A DNA stretch of 64,000 nucleotides from positions 40,543,351 through 40,607,350 of the forward strand of contig CP141140.1 in NCBI GenBank assembly GCA_035235625.1, written 5' to 3'. This stretch comes from Saururus chinensis (taxonomy: Eukaryota > Streptophyta > Magnoliopsida > Piperales > Saururaceae). Below are positions 23,071 through 34,799 of the stretch, one piece after another; positions within the stretch are counted from its first letter, which is position 1, and every line of letters begins with the position of its first letter. The notes under the pieces are model-generated. The model saw only the letters and a program-made list of their open reading frames with translations, did no database searches and had not been told where the DNA came from. A program made the translations under genes and the position numbers.

Positions 23071-24692
23071 AATTGAAAGGAGCATTAATTTTTAAATAAT
23101 AATAAATACTTTAGAGACGTTTGTTGAAAAAATATCAGTAATATATTTTATATATAAAATAAATCTAAAATTAAATTAAAAAAAATAACAAAAAAATATG
23201 TGAATGTATAACAGAGGCATTGTTATCAACACTCGATGTTAGCTGAGAAAGTCGAGTAGTCGAGCTCGGGTTAGGTTTTATTTGAAGCCTAAATATGTTT
23301 ATATTTTAGAAATAATAATTTGTTGACCTAATCCATGTATACCTAAATATGACCAAATTTGAATATTTAAAAACTTAAAAAATAACCTTATTATGAAAAA
23401 TAAAGACAAAAAAATTTAAACAATTATATAATTTTATCTATTAACTTATAAAAATTTTGTGAGCTAGTAATTATCAAAATAAAAAGTATTTATAAAAATT
23501 ACAAATTGAGATACAAATGACTTTTTTACTCAATCACATATAATCATAACAACCGTAAAACTTCCTCGAAGGGTTATCTCTTGAGTATGGTATACGGTAA
23601 AGCCCGAATAATTATTTAGTTTGGGTTTTAGGTGATGCAACCTGACCCGACCCGACCCAAATAAAGTTATTTATAAATATTTTCTTTTATTTTTTTGTAT
23701 TATGATATATAATAAATCTTAATATTCTTTGATGGGTAAGATATACAAATTAATAAATTATTAATTTAAATTTTTATACATTTTTTATATATCATTAGCG
23801 ATTTTTAAAAAATAATTTAAAAAATTATTATAAATGAGTCAACTATAATTTGATCAGGTGAGAATTTGGTATAAGCAGCTCATGTCGAGCTTGTTTAGCA
23901 TTTTGTAATAGGTATTGGGTTACTTTTAGATAAAACAAGACCCAACTACATTTTCACTTCCTTGTACGATCAAAATATATATTTTTTAATTAAAAATAAC
24001 AAAAAAAGATTTCTTGGACGTGGATGACAATTGGGGGGTTTTCTTAAAATAGTTAATTAATTATTAAATATAAAATATAACAGTGTGTTATGCATGCATG
24101 CAGTTATGATCCTACGTTGTCAGACGTAGATCAAATGACCCAAAAGAAAGCATGAGTTCATACTTGCAGTCCACTTGTGTCATGAGATTAATTTGACGTG
24201 ACAATTTACGATATATGGGCCCATATGCAACTATATATAAATTGTATGAATGACAATTGGGTGGTTATATATATAAAGCATGCCCACATTTGTTTATAGA
24301 GAGCATGTATAGGTGATGAACCACATTGCAGGTTTGGGTCAAGTTTTATTTTTTTAAAATATTTTAAAAAAGTAATTGACTAATTACCAAAATAAATACA
24401 AATTTTATTACCCATAAAAAGTTTATAAGATAAAATTTTAAACTAAAGATATAAAATTTTGAAAGAAAATTTAGGTGAGTGCCATAGGCTATGTGAGTTG
24501 TTGCATGGATTTCTTGTTTCTCAAAGTCTTAAAGTAACATGTGTCGTAGATCTAAATTCGACAAGCTACATAGCTTAGGCTCAAGTAACTGCGCATTGGC
24601 CCAAAATCACATAAATATATTTGGTTGATTAGTGGCTTATTAAAAACCTTTAACTTACCATAGGTAAATATCAATCTGATTAGCCATAAAGA
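23071..24692. other. AT-rich non-coding part of the CACTA element
   Basis: No open frame with protein likeness. A 'cctgacccgacccgaccc' stretch at about 23640 resembles the GGGTCGGGT MITEs downstream and may be a third, badly degraded copy. Confidence 0.4.
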
Positions 24693-25028
24693 TAGTGATG
24701 TCACTAGGTCGGGTTCGGGTCGGGTCGGGTTTTGCCAAACCCGAACCCAATACTAGTTAAGAAAACTGTAACCCAAACCCGACCCAAACCCAACTTGTTT
24801 GACCCGAATAGAATAAAAAAATATTATTTACATAGTTTTAAATTTTTATAAAAATAATAGCAAAAAATTTATATTTATAATTATATTTGGGTCGGGTAAG
24901 GTTGGATCACCTAAAATCCAAACCCGACCCGAATAGCTATTCAGGTCAATTTTCAAAAACTAAACCCGACCCATTAGGGTCGGAATGGGTCAGGTTTTAC
25001 CATTTACCCAACTCAAATGACATCCCTA
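24693..25028. mobile_element. hAT-type MITE, 336 bp
   Basis: Ends TAGTGATGTCA and TGACATCCCTA (inverted, one mismatch), flanked by a perfect 8-bp duplication CATAAAGA (24685-24692, 25029-25036), the size typical of hAT elements. The interior is rich in GGGTCGGGT and its complement and can fold back. No coding capacity. Confidence 0.9.
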
Positions 25029-25076
25029 CATAAAGATCGGACTTAGACATAACTTCAGTGTGAGATGACCCACGAC

Positions 25077-25379
25077 TAGTGATGCCACCGGGTCGGGTTT
25101 TACCAAACCCAAACCCGATACCAAATAAGAAAACTGTGACCTGAACCCGACCTGTTTGATCCGAATAGAATAAAAAAATAATTATTAAATAAAATTTTTA
25201 ATTTCTTTCAATTTTTTTAAGAATAATATTAAAAAGAATATAATTTTTTTAATATTATATTTATATTCAGGTCAGGTCGGGTTGAATCACCTAAAACCCG
25301 AACCCGCTATTCCGATTAATTTTTAAAAACCAAACCCAACCCATTAGGGTCGGGTTACCCAACCCGAGTTGCATCCCTA
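25077..25379. mobile_element. Second copy of the hAT-type MITE, 303 bp
   Basis: Same ends and interior as 24693-25028, starting TAGTGATGCCA and ending TGCATCCCTA. The flanks CCCACGAC and CCCACGGC (25069-25076, 25380-25387) are an 8-bp duplication with one change, suggesting an older insertion. It lies 48 bp from the first copy in the same orientation. Confidence 0.85.
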
Positions 25380-25854
25380 CCCACGGCTCACTTATATTAA
25401 ATTAAGGTCATCAATAGCAGCCGTTGAATTTGATCAAAAGGTAAATTTTTATATGATGATGTATGGGCGGGCTATAATACATGCAGTTCGTGCAACGTTT
25501 TCTTAATAAATACCAAAATAAACCGCCATTGCCTCCCGCCAAACGACCAGCTCTCCCGCCCCCGCATTTTGCATCTCACGTCTTCAGCGGCTTAAAAAAG
25601 ATACGATATATCGTGCAACCAATGAAATCGCAACCTAGCTAGTAATCTTTAACCTAACTAGACAAGGAATAGCATGACTAAGAGTAGCCGCACGACGAAT
25701 AGGAACCGCACGACAGAGGAAGGGAGATTTATTTGCATCGAGCAGAAAACAGGGCAAGCAGACTGCAGAAAACAGGGCCAGCCGACTGTGCTTTTTGTAT
25801 TGGTAAATTTTTGATTTTTATCTAGAATTTGATACTTTTTATGAATTTTTATCT

Positions 25855-26166
25855 TCAATCTTCATTCTTCTAAGTAGTAAAATCTAAATATTCATTCTCT
25901 ATGCAACATTGGCCAGAAAAACAGCCAAGTCATTGATCCTTTCAGCGTTGAAATTTTCTCAGAAACTAGATTTCTTCAAGGTCAGATATTCTTCCCACTT
26001 TTCTGTGTATTCAATCTTCATTCTTCTAAGTAGTAAAATCTAAATATTCATTCTATATGCAACATTGGCCAGAAAAACAGCCAAGTCGTTGATCCTTTCA
26101 GCGTCGAAATTTTCTCAGAAACTAGATTTCTTCAAGGTCAGATATTCTTCCCACTTTTCTGTGTAA
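25855..26166. repeat. Tandem duplication, two 156-bp units
   Basis: 'tcaatcttcattcttctaag' begins units at 25855 and 26011. The units are nearly identical, ending 'cccacttttctgtgta'. They lie in a captured or non-coding part of the CACTA element upstream of the LRR fragment. Confidence 0.93.
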
Positions 26167-27109
26167 TGTGTTCATCGATCTTAATTTGAGAAGTTTCCAA
26201 TAACAAATTGCTTTATGTCTCTGAACGCATCTAGAGAATATAGTAGGAGTCCTTATGTGTCTAGAGGATAAGGGAAAATAAACATCTAGGGAATATTGGC
26301 TAAGCGTACTCGTCTTCTGGGTATTGATGTCTAGAGGAGAAGGGAAAATAAAATTCAAAATATGGGAGCCGAGGGTACTTATACACAACAGACCAGGTCT
26401 AACTTAATTGATAAACAATGAGCATCTCTCAAATTTATTTTCTGTTATTATTCATATCGTATCTGGCTTTTTTTTAATGTACAAATACTATAAACCAGTT
26501 ACTCTTCCAAGGTAACAAACAAGCTAACAAAATCCAAAATTTGGGCACTTTTTCCAGTTATCAATGTTACCCACTGGTAATATGATGAATAAGATATGCA
26601 AGGAACGAAGGCTTTTAAACAGTCCCTCTTTTGTTAATCCTCTTAATTCTATTTATCATCTTCAATTCTGGTATTTAGTTTACTTCTCTTTTTTTGGTTC
26701 TGAAGCAATTTAAAGGAGAAACAAGTAAAACTGAGTGGGCGTACACAGTAGCTACAAGCAAAATAGGAACGACTGTAAGCCTGCAATCTGTTGAAGCTAT
26801 AGGAGAGAACCCCCTTTTGCAGAGTGTTTTATAACACTCAGGAGATGGACCTTAGAAAAGTAATCTTCCAGAGCCTCTTAACCAAGAGATAGTTAATGTT
26901 GGCTTTTGGGAAATTTCTAACCTGACCACTGAGAATGAGTAGAATGAATAAAAAATGATACAACTAAAGTAACCTGCTAATTTGGAATTTAAACAAAATA
27001 AAACTAACTTGAGCTTTATCCTATCCTTTCTGTTTGAACAGTTTTGTAGGTGTACTTCCTATCTTCTTAATGTAATACACTTGTGTATTATTTTCCATGT
27101 ATTGCAGGT

Positions 27110-27237
27110 CATGTTCTAATTTTGTCTAATGGTTTCAAGAAGATAATGGAAGAAGGTTGCTGATGAACATAAAAAGAAACCATATGCAATAACTGTAGCT
27201 GATAAAAACGCACCAAATGTGGAAGTGTGGAGACAGG
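27110..27237 (+). other. Possible captured exon of unknown gene
   Basis: Reads VADEHKKKPYAITVADKN and ends 'gacag|gtaaga', a good splice donor. An AG acceptor-like 'ttgcag' lies just before at about 27108. The protein is not recognised. It is a candidate extra gene fragment inside the CACTA element. Confidence 0.3.
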
Positions 27238-27334
27238 TAAGACATGGGAGTTGTCTCATTTTTTATTGTAATTTTTCTGCTGTCCTTACTGTTAATCCGT
27301 TTTATTGCTAAATGTCTCTTGTTTGTTCGAGTAG

Positions 27335-28196
27335 TTAACAGAAAAGAAGGCGATTCAGATTTGCACAATTTACTAGACTTGGAGGTATTTGCACTTGCAA
27401 CCGATTGTCATCCAAAAATAGCTCGCTGAATGAGGAGAGGTTCCCCAGGGAAGCTGGAATTTGCCCTGACAATCCGTTCCTATGTAAGTCAATTCCCTCC
27501 AACCTTTTCAACTTCCCAACACCTGCAGGGATTGAACCGGTCAAGAAGTTGCTCTCGAGACCAAATTTTTGCAAGTTGACGAGGTTTTGAATTAATCCCC
27601 GGACTTATGATACCATATATCCGATTCCCACCTAATATTAAGTCTTGAAGTTGGGAGGAAAGGTTTCCCACCGAATCCGGCAACAAGCCATGGAGGCGAT
27701 TGTAGCTTGCTTCCAAACGTTGGAGTCCACTACAGTTGGTTAAAGACGTGATAAACAGCAAATCATCTCCCTTTTCACTCCCCAGTGCATTGCTTCCAAC
27801 TAAAAACATTGTAAAGTTTTGACACTGGCCTATATCAGTTGGTACAGAACCAGTAAAATAATTATAACCTAAATCCAGTGTCCTAAGATGAGAAACATTA
27901 GAGAAAGAAACTGGAAGGGGCCCTGTAAACTGATTTCCTGAAGCATGAAGGCCCTCAAGCTTTGGAAATGCTGTCCCAATATGAAATAGTATCCGCCCTC
28001 TTAGCTGGTTGTCTGCCACAGTCAACATTATGATGTTAGTGAGATTGTAGATGGAGAGAGGAATCGTACCAGATAACTTATTTTCGCCTACTTTAAGATG
28101 CTGCAAGAGAGAGAGTTGGCCTAGTTGATATGGGATCCTCCCTTGCAAAATATTTCGCTCCAGATAGAGTTTGGTGAGAGAAGAAAGATTCCCCAT
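27335..28196 (-). pseudogene. LRR receptor-kinase ectodomain fragment captured by CACTA
   Basis: The minus strand shows repeated plant-type leucine-rich repeats (LxxLxLxxNxLxGxIP), for example YLERNILQGRIPYQLGQL, LDLGYNYFTGSVPTDIGQ and LPDSVGNLSSQLQDLILGGN, like the extracellular region of Xa21/EFR-type receptor kinases. The frame is good from 28196 to about 27575, then a frameshift moves it to 27335-27574 (NFLTGSIPAGVGKL, NGLSGQIPASLGN). No signal peptide, transmembrane segment or kinase is present. A few hundred bases upstream on the minus strand (to 28338) are open but not LRR. Confidence 0.88.
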
Positions 28197-28658
28197 TGCT
28201 AAATGTCTCTTGTCTTCTCCAAATCAAAGTGAATAAGCTATCTTTTACTTTTGTTTCTGACCGAGTCGATTGAAGTGGAATCTTAGGACCAATTAACTGT
28301 TTATATTGAATTTTTTGTAGATCAGTAATATTCACCAAGCTTATTGACTCAGGTTGACGTGATTTGACTTGAGGTGATAGCGTGGGGGATAGAACACTAA
28401 GACTGGTGACCAGGTTTGCATAAAGTCCTTGATTAGTATTTTCCTTTTAATGCCAAAATTAAGTTATTATATTTTTCATCGCTTTATAGTTTTGATATTT
28501 TGTTGGATGTCCATCAAGTGCAATTATTTGTCGCTATTAGCCCTATTCATCCTTTATTTCATGTTGTACATGCTAGTTGTGTGCATTATTCACAAATACT
28601 TTATGTATATGCTAACATATTATTACAGGTTGATATGTTGCATACAAAATTTAATGTT

Positions 28659-31600
28659 ATGGACAAGAGTTGGATTAATATGTCTAGGTATGCTAGTTTT
28701 TTTGCAACTAATTATTTCAAGTTTTGGTAGTTTGTGTGTTAATAAAATTATTTGTACAATAGGCTTTCTCTAGAGTACATTCAAGGGGCAAAACAGTTCA
28801 TAGAGCTAGCCATAGAACGTGGAGCAACTATTGAGGGAAAGCTGAAGTGCCCTTGCATAAAATGCAGTAATTCATTGTTCCATGATATAGTTACCACCTA
28901 TGAACACATGATATGTAATGGATTTACACAAGGGTATACTAGATGGTTTTATCATGGGGAGCCTACATCTCAATCAAGGTCAGAACAAAGAAATATGGCA
29001 AATTTTGCATCAGATGCAAATGATACAGGCAACATGATGGCCATGCTGCATGATGCATTTGGAATCAAATGTGTAGATGAAGTTACTGGCATTTCTGGTC
29101 AAGATACAAATGAACCACCTGATGCTAGATTCCCAAAATTGGCTAGCGATGTTGAACAACAGTTATATCCAAGTTGTCATGTGCACACAAAGTTGTCATT
29201 AATTGTAAAGCTTTGGCATGTCAAAATCCTTGGTGGATGGAGCAACAAGTCATTCACCATGTTACTAGATGTGCTGAGAGGGGCACTGTCTAAGGGGCAC
29301 ACATTACCGGAGACTTTTGGCCAAACTAAGAAAATAATTACAGAATTAGGACTTAGTTACAACAAAATCCATGCATGCCCCAATGGTTGTATGCTATATT
29401 GGAAAGACAATATTGAGAAGCAATCATGTGATCATTGTAAGTTGTCAAGATGGAAGGTGGTTGATGATAATTTAGAAGGGAGTGAAAAGAAGATTCCAGC
29501 AAAGATTCTTCGTCACTTTCCATTAATTCCTAGGCTGAAAAGGTTATATAATTCATCTAGAACTGCAAATAATATGAGATGGCATGATGAGGAGCGTAAA
29601 AAAGATGGGATAATGCGTCATCCAGCAGATTCTAAGGCTTGGAAACATTTTGATTATATGTATCCAACTTTTGCCGCAGACCCATGGAATGTTAGACTTG
29701 GGTTAGCAAGTGATGGTTTCAGTGCATTTAAAACAACAAGTACTACACATAGCACATGGCCAGTGATATTGATTCCGTATAACTTGCCGCCATGGTTATG
29801 CATGAAGCAGTCAAGCTTCATATTGTCATTGATTATTGCAGGGCCAAATGGGCCAAGGAATAACATCGATGTGTACTTGCAACCACTAATAGAAGAGTTA
29901 CAAGAATTGTGGGAATTTGGGGTTGATACATATGATTCCTCAAGGAAAGAAACCTTCAAATTACATGCAGCTTTGCTTTGGACAATCAGTAACTTTCCAG
30001 GATATGCTATATTGTCTGGTTGGAGTACTAAAGGAAAGTTGGCTTGTCCTTCATGTCATGAGGACACATGTAGTCAATATTTGCGCCATAGTAGGAAGTG
30101 TTGTTATATGGGTCATCGTCGGTTTTTACATACTGATCATAAATTTCTTAAGCAAAAACATTCTTTTGACGGTACTATAGAGCGTAGATTAGCTCCAATT
30201 CCACTAACTGGGTCAAACATTTTGCAGAAATTAACAAGTATTTCCCATACCTTTAAATATGGGATAAATCCTAGGAACCCAACTAGCATGAGACGAATAG
30301 ATGAACACATCCAATTCAATTGGAGGAAGAAGAGTGTGTTTTTTGAATTGCCATATTGGGAGCATAATCTCCTTAGACATAACCTGGATGTTATGCACAT
30401 AGAGAAAAATGTGTGTGATAATATAATTGGGACTTTATTGAATGACACAAAGAAGACGAAGGACACTTTAAATGCACGCCTTGATTTACAAGAATTGGGG
30501 GTGAGGAAAGAACTTCATCCACAATGACATGAAGATAAAAGATCAACTTATCTACCACCTGCATGCTATTCTATGAGCAAGACTGAGAAAGAGATGTTTT
30601 GTAGAGTATTGAAGAACTTGAAGGTCCCATATGGTTACTCATCTAACATAGGGAGGTGTGTTAATATAAAAGAACGCAAAATATTTGGGCTTAAGAGTCA
30701 TGATTCACATGTTTTAATGCAACAATTCCTCCCTCTAGCTATCCGAAGGACGCTACCAAAAAATGTAGTATACGTGTTGATCGAACTAAGTAACTTCTTT
30801 CGTGACTTATGCGCTAAGGAATGTAAAGATGAGGATTTAAAACGGCTCCATGATCACATTCACATAATCCTTTGTCATTTAGAGCGCATTTTCCCACCTA
30901 CATTTTTTGATGTTATGGTTCACTTACCCATACATTTGGCATATGAGGCAATTCTTGGTGGACCAGTTCATTATCGATGGATGTATCCCATTGAAAGGTA
31001 TGTTTTATATAATGATATTTTTAAAATAATATTAAGAATTACTTATACACGCACTATAATATATATGTATATACAATTGTGGATATTACAGGTACTTGTA
31101 TACTTTAAAATCATATATTCGTAATAGAGCTCAACCAGAAGGGTCCATTGCTGAAGGATACATTGCTGAAGAGTGTCTCACATTTTGTTCAAGATATTTT
31201 GAAGACAAAAATGACGAAACAAGGAATCAAGATGGGATTGATGATGTGGGTGGTATTGATTTCTGCTTAAGCCATATTGAGTGGGAGCAGGCACATCGTT
31301 ATGTGTTGTTCAATAGTGAGATAGTTGCACCATTTATAACGTAAGAACTTCTTAGCTTCTAAATTGATTTTACATGTACTCAATTGCTGGTTTCATCAAT
31401 GACACCATTCATTAATTGTAGACAACATGAACAAACCCTTCGACTGCTACATCGTAGGGTAACACCCCGTGAAATACAAAAAATGCACAATGAACAGTTC
31501 ATCAATTGGTTTAAGGATGAGGTAATATATGGGAACATCTTATTCTAAAAAATTATTTACATAAATTTACGTTATTAATTTTTTTTATAATTGCTTGTTT

Positions 31601-32354
31601 TGTATAGGTTGAAGGTCAAGTAAAATCAAATATTGTAATTTTGAAAGAAATTGAATTACTTGCACGGGGCCCAAGTTATATGGCAAAGCAATTAACTACG
31701 TACACCACTACATCAGGATATAAGTTTCGTATCTTTGATAGAGATAGGAGGGTTAAGACGCAAAATAGTGGTGTGGCAGTCACAACGGAGACAACAAGCT
31801 ATGCAAGTTCTAGGGACAAATCCCCGATTTCAGCTTCTATAACTTATTATGGTCGCTTAACTGATATAATCGAGTTAAATTATGCTAATAACCTAAAGTT
31901 TGTGTTGTTCAGGTGTGATTGGGTAGATATAAGAGCACAAGGTAGAGGAATTAAAACTGATAATCATGGCTTTACTCTTGTAAATTTTACAAGATTGATG
32001 TTTAGTGGCCATGGAGAGATTGAGGAACCCTATGTGTTGGCTTCTCAGGCAAAGCAAGTTTTCTATGTGCAAGATCCATGTGACCCAGAGTGGCATGTTG
32101 TTGTAAAGACTAAGCCAAAAGATAAACTAATTGTGAATAGCGAAGAAGGGTCAGAAGTGCCTTTAGATGAGACATATGGCCGACAAGATCCAAGTAATGT
32201 CAATGTTGATGATGATGTTGTGAATTGGTTGAGGTTAAATTCAGAAGGATCAACTGTACATTCAGATTTTGACATTCAACCTGCTCCTCCATCCATTTTG
32301 ACTGATGAAGAAGATGAAAGTGATTCTGATTCAAGTGCAGAAGAGGGTGATTAG
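28659..32354 (+). CDS. CACTA transposase, tnp2 type (one in-frame stop)
   Basis: Catalyses excision and insertion of En/Spm elements. Inferred exons: 28659-28687, 28763-30997, 31092-31340, 31422-31521, 31608-32354, all with GT..AG borders. The start MDKSWINMSR is the usual beginning of the transposase-associated zinc domain (CPCIKCSN follows). Next come the Transposase_21 core (WHDEERKKDGIMRHPADS, NLPPWLCMKQSSFILSLIIA, DVYLQPLIEEL, KGKLACPSCH), a DUF4218-type region (YSSNIGRCVN, DVMVHLPIHLAYEA) and a DUF4216-type region (GYKFRIFDRDRR, VLFRCDWVD). The C-terminus is acidic (EEDESDSDSSAEEGD). A TGA at 30525-30527 interrupts the second exon after KELHPQ and the frame continues unchanged. A single base change, or a sequencing error, could account for it. 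Confidence 0.9.
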
Positions 32355-32707
32355 CATTGTTTGTTTAATTGCTAAGAGGGAACACTATTGAATTAGATTT
32401 ATTTGAGTTAAGATTGTGTTTGCTTTGTGACAATTTTTTTATTCGAATGCAAAAGAGGGGGATTAGCATTGTTTGTTTCGTTACATAATGGGAACACCAA
32501 TTAACTAGATTTATTTGAGTTAATATTGTTTTGCTTTGAGATAATTATAAATTTTTTGCCTCTTTCAATTTGTTCCTCAGATTTTGGTGTTAGTAATGTA
32601 TGTTGTGTGTTTAGTGTTATGTATTATGTTTTAAATTAATTTTTTTACCATTGTAATTAACTTTATGTTATTACTCTCATATATATATTTTTAAAAATTT
32701 TTAAAAG

Positions 32708-34231
32708 ATGGATGTCCAACAAGAACCAACACATGACAATGTTGCGGAGGTAGCAAGGAAAAAAGGAAGAGGTAAAAGAAAGTGCAAAAAAGTATCACGA
32801 CCTAATGCACCAAAGTTAGATGTCTTCTTTGATGGACAAATATACGGAGAAAATGCCTGTATATTTAGCAATTATCTAGGGAAAGTAGCCAGAGATGGGC
32901 GATTATTCCCGCTACATGTGCAAGATTGGCAGTACATGTGCCAAGAAAAAAAGACAGAGGCGTGGAACCATGTTAAGGTAATTAACTAAACTTTGGGATA
33001 TTGTTATTTGTTGCATTTTTTTATACAATAATAAAATTTATTTGTGAACCATCTTCAGGAAATATTTAATATTGACGAGGCAGCAAAAAGTGTATCACTA
33101 AAATCAATTGGGAAGAAATGGAGAGATTTCAAATGTGAATTAAAAAAAAAATATTTTGATGTATGCACCGAAGAAGAACAAAATCACATACCACCTCCTG
33201 AAGGTGAAGGTGTTTTTATTGCACAGTGGAGATCGCTAATTACTTTATGGAAAAATCAAAATAATAAGGTATATATATTAGAATGTTTTATTTTTTACAT
33301 AAGTTTTTATATTTACACAGAGATTTATGATGATAATTTCATGCAGGATTTGTGTGCAAATAATAAGAGACACCGTTCTCAGCAAAAAATAGTCCATACA
33401 GCTGGGACTAAAAGCTTTCGACAAATTCGCTACGAGGAGGTATATATATTTGATACATTTAGTAAATTTTAGTTTATTTATGTTTTGTGGAAATTATGAG
33501 TTCTTTACTTTTTTTTTAGCAAAAGAAAAGTGAAACGGGTGTTGAACCATCTCGATTAGAGCTATTTTTGAAGACTCATAAACGTAAAGATGGTTCATGT
33601 GGGAATGAAGAGACAGAGAATGCTATGGTTAAGTTAGCCATTTTCCTTAAGTACTTTTAATCAATTATGCCTACATAAAGTTTAATTATTTGAGTTCTCT
33701 ATATATATGCCATATCTTATTAAAGAAAAATTGTACGGATTATAGGCAAGTATGATTGCCCTCATGTCGCAACCTAATTTTGAGGATACCCCATTTCCAT
33801 CACCAAATGATGCATATTCTAAGGTAATGGGACCTGAGAGACCCGGTCGAATTCGTGGCTATGGTGCTGGCCTTACTCCCTCTAGTTTGTGGGGGTCATC
33901 TAGTAATGGGAGGAGCTCCTCAAGTGCTCAGTATAATACAATGAAGGATAAGATTGTAGAACTCGAGGAAAAGGCTACCCGGTACCAAAATCAAGTCCAA
34001 CAATTACAAGAAGAGTCGTTGGAGAACAAAGAAAGATTCAAACAATTAGAAGCAAGAATGGAACAAATGATGGAGTTTATGCAATCTTACATGGGAAAGG
34101 TATAAACATCCTACTTTGTAATTGAACATTTTATTTCCAACTTAGGTGATTATAATTTTAATGCTTCATTTTAAGTTGGAACCATATGACAATTAAATTA
34201 TTTTTTCTTATTATAGGGTGGCGACAACTGA
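32708..34231 (+). CDS. CACTA second gene, Transposase_24 (Ptta/En/Spm) type
   Basis: Lies 354 bp downstream of the transposase, same strand. Inferred exons with GT..AG borders: 32708-32977, 33059-33268, 33347-33439, 33520-33627, 33746-34099, 34217-34231 (ending GGDN, stop TGA). Features: a basic N-terminus (RKKGRGKRKCKK), a region with KSIGKKWRDFKCELKKKYFD and WRSLITLWKN characteristic of plant transposase Ptta/En/Spm family proteins, a serine/glycine linker (GLTPSSLWGSSSNGRSSSS) and a C-terminal coiled coil (about residues 285-345, rich in E, Q, K, L). In En/Spm the second protein (TNPA) binds the subterminal repeats, and this gene may play that role by position. The frame appears intact. 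Confidence 0.82.
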
Positions 34232-34799
34232 GGCAGACTTCTAAATGAAAAAGTGATGACAAGTTTATATATATATATATATATTTCATTTTAGTTGTTA
34301 AAATGTGTTAGTTAGGGTGTGTTGAGACAAGCAACAATAGTTTTTCTCAGTTTGGCATTCCATATTGTTTGGCTATTTTATATCAGTTAATTGGGGTAAA
34401 TTTTATGTTTTATTTCATATTACTTTTCCTTATTTTTTTATCATGGATATGCAACTTTAACTTTATATCTCTACAGCTTCTTCTGGATTTGTGCTTTTGC
34501 TGCTGTAATTTTTGTTTGTTTGAATTTGTTATATATTAGAAATAATAACAGAAGGATCTAGACTGGTGGGGCAGTCTTGTTTCTGTCCTATCTTTATAGG
34601 TGGTTTGCTTTCCTTTATTTGATTTTGCATGGAAAAACGGTCAGTTTTTGTTCATGCTTATCATAAATCCTGAGTGTCATATTCAGGATTCTCCTCTGTA
34701 TCATAAACATGTGTAGTAAAATTCTGTTTTGGTCAGCTTTAAGCACCATTGTCTTTGCGATGATGGAACTTAAATTTTTTTATTCTAAGTACTCAGGCT

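Noticed and set aside
24700..25380. GGGTCGGGT repeats, resembling a telomere-like or regulatory array
   Set aside because: They are internal parts of two MITEs with clear ends and 8-bp duplications; not tandem arrays.
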